Positions 62,651 to 64,000 of a stretch of DNA of 64,000 nt are shown piece after piece. A program made the position numbers and the translations under genes. Below the pieces are notes generated by a model that was given only the letters and a program-made list of their open reading frames with translations, was not told the DNA's origin and searched no databases. Source of the DNA: Datisca glomerata (taxonomy: Eukaryota; Streptophyta; Magnoliopsida; Cucurbitales; Datiscaceae). The DNA lies in contig QANY01004052.1 in the NCBI GenBank assembly GCA_003255025.1, positions 1,550,001 through 1,614,000 of the forward strand, in the 5' to 3' direction. How positions within the stretch are numbered: position 1 is the first letter of the stretch; each line of letters begins with the position of its first letter.

Positions 62651-64000
62651 CAAGCGGGTCAAGATCTAGATACAACGAACAAACAAATGTTAGTGGCACC
62701 TATAAACATCATCAAAGTAGTTAGGAGATAAACATAACAATATGAGTCAATACAAATGCTAAGTCTCTCATACCAATATCATAAAAGCATAGTTCGAGTC
62801 TCTAAATTACCGTAAAATTTGAAACTTAAGAAAAAGGTAATATATAAGGCATTACCAACCTTTTTCATTTAGAGTACTAAACATATATAATTGTGTGCAG
62901 TAAATTTTGAAATATTTGATATAACATGCGCATTGTGAAACCGTGTATTTTTCTCAATTTTGCACTATTAATTGAAGAGGATGATTATGACACGTAATAT
63001 AACTTTGATTTTTTAAAGATAAATATTGTATTTCAAAAACAACGATAAGATACAAACGTCATCATAATCTGAATCAAACTATTAGATATAAGCACAAAAA
63101 TATGATTACAAGAACCAGATAAAATCATTACAAATATACTTAAGTCTAGGGAGGGAATCATGTGTATAAATAACACACAAATATATAGCACAATCGGCTC
63201 GTTCCTCAATATCTCTATCTTCCACTCCTGGCTTGACCAACTAGTACTATAAAAGTATATATGTATGAAGAGTAAGATAATTTTGAACAAATCTAAAAAC
63301 TTGATTGTGATGCATATAAAATAAGACCGAAAAGCTCCACAAAAATCAGATGTAAACAAAAAAAACCAACAAAGACCAGGGAGAGGCAAAAAGAAGAAGG
63401 GTACTACTAGGGTTTGAAGGGAGAGAGAGAAAAGGGATGAGGGTTACTCTACTTTTGACTTTGGTTGTTTAATATAACTGAATTTGAACTTTAGGTAAAT
63501 AATAAATTATATTTATCCATCGAGTCCATAACACTTAAGAGAGAACTTCACGGAAAAGTGGTAAAAGAGAAGGGCCGGATGGTCAATCACGGTGGTTGCT
63601 CTTTAGAATACAAACAGGTAATTTTATTCCATGGTCACGTCATAGATTCTTCCAAGAGGATGACCAATGAAAGGACTGCAGCTTCCCACAATTTTTTGTT
63701 TCTGTCTTTTTAGTCCCTGCCATTCAACTTTTTTTTTTGTTATTACACCCATTATTAGATAACATCAGCTAGGCTTAGAGTATCTATCCAATCACAAATT
63801 ACATTTTTAAGATTTTAATTTATTTCTCATATTTCATTGAATTATTTATGCATTGAAATTAACCGGACACGCTAATTAAATAGATTATATTTTGGTTATG
63901 CATAGTATGTAATTTATAGCCTATTAATTTGTAGTATGCCTTATTGTTGAAATCTGAATATCATAAGTGTCCTACATTGTTGAGCTATTACCCTGTATAC
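62651..64000. other. AT-rich terminal stretch, no gene confirmed
   Basis: A 118-codon minus-strand frame (63033-63389) is hydrophobic, Ile/Phe-rich and without domain similarity. A GAGAGAGAGAAAAGGG tract near 63420 and a balanced block at 63540-63720 could be the leader of a gene, but no exon was identified. Confidence 0.35.

Noticed and set aside
63033..63389. 118-codon minus-strand hydrophobic ORF
   Set aside because: Its Ile/Phe/Ser composition is that of translated AT-rich DNA, with no domain and no gene context.

Overview
The window is plant nuclear DNA, most likely from a eudicot whose species I cannot name. It is AT-rich and carries spliced genes with GT-AG introns, set among many nested and decayed transposable elements. 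Four host genes can be rebuilt exon by exon, and in each the frame closes exactly: a class B DnaJ co-chaperone (8539-10437, +, 339 aa), a short MYB-CC/GARP transcription factor (11635-13728, +, 241 aa), a 2-oxoglutarate dioxygenase of the jasmonate-induced oxygenase (JOX) type (14457-16275, -, 360 aa), and a calcium-dependent protein kinase matching Arabidopsis CPK13 (29071-32478, -, 528 aa).

Layout. 1-4482 is the 3' part of a decayed Copia element with a 2.03-kb LTR. It lies inside the integrase region of an older minus-strand Copia remnant (4483-6146). A GC-rich repeat patch (about 6980-7330) and AT-rich DNA lead to the gene block at 8.5-16.3 kb. A complete but dead Copia element fills 18000-22964, followed by a solo LTR (22973-23997). 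A non-autonomous hAT element (27560-28216) lies just 3' of the CPK13-like gene. 33.6-42.7 kb holds a solo Copia LTR with a perfect AAAGA duplication. Eleven bases later begins a 7.3-kb LTR element without recognisable coding capacity (35331-42652, GACAT duplication). Its interior is a two-tier tandem array, itself interrupted by another solo Copia LTR. 43485-43791 is a short hAT derivative with a perfect 8-bp duplication.

From about 46.9 to 61.5 kb lies a Mutator-like element (MULE). It has a broken minus-strand transposase, a convergent DUF1985-type gene remnant and terminal sequences that are tandemly multiplied on the left side. A 5.9-kb CACTA element (52800-58707) sits exactly inside the SWIM zinc-finger codons of the MULE transposase. 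Removing it and one CA of its 2-bp duplication restores the reading frame. The CACTA element carries TNP2 and En/Spm-type remnants and an assembly gap of 195 Ns. A larger hAT derivative (61704-62642) and an AT-rich tail end the window.

The host genes are not an operon and show no obvious shared pathway, although JOX, CPK13 and DnaJ products all belong to stress-related families. I found no CRISPR array, rRNA or tRNA gene. The strongest structural observations are the CACTA-in-MULE split, the repeat-filled non-coding LTR element, the hAT and solo-LTR insertions dated by their duplications, and a GA microsatellite that starts inside a JOX splice donor.
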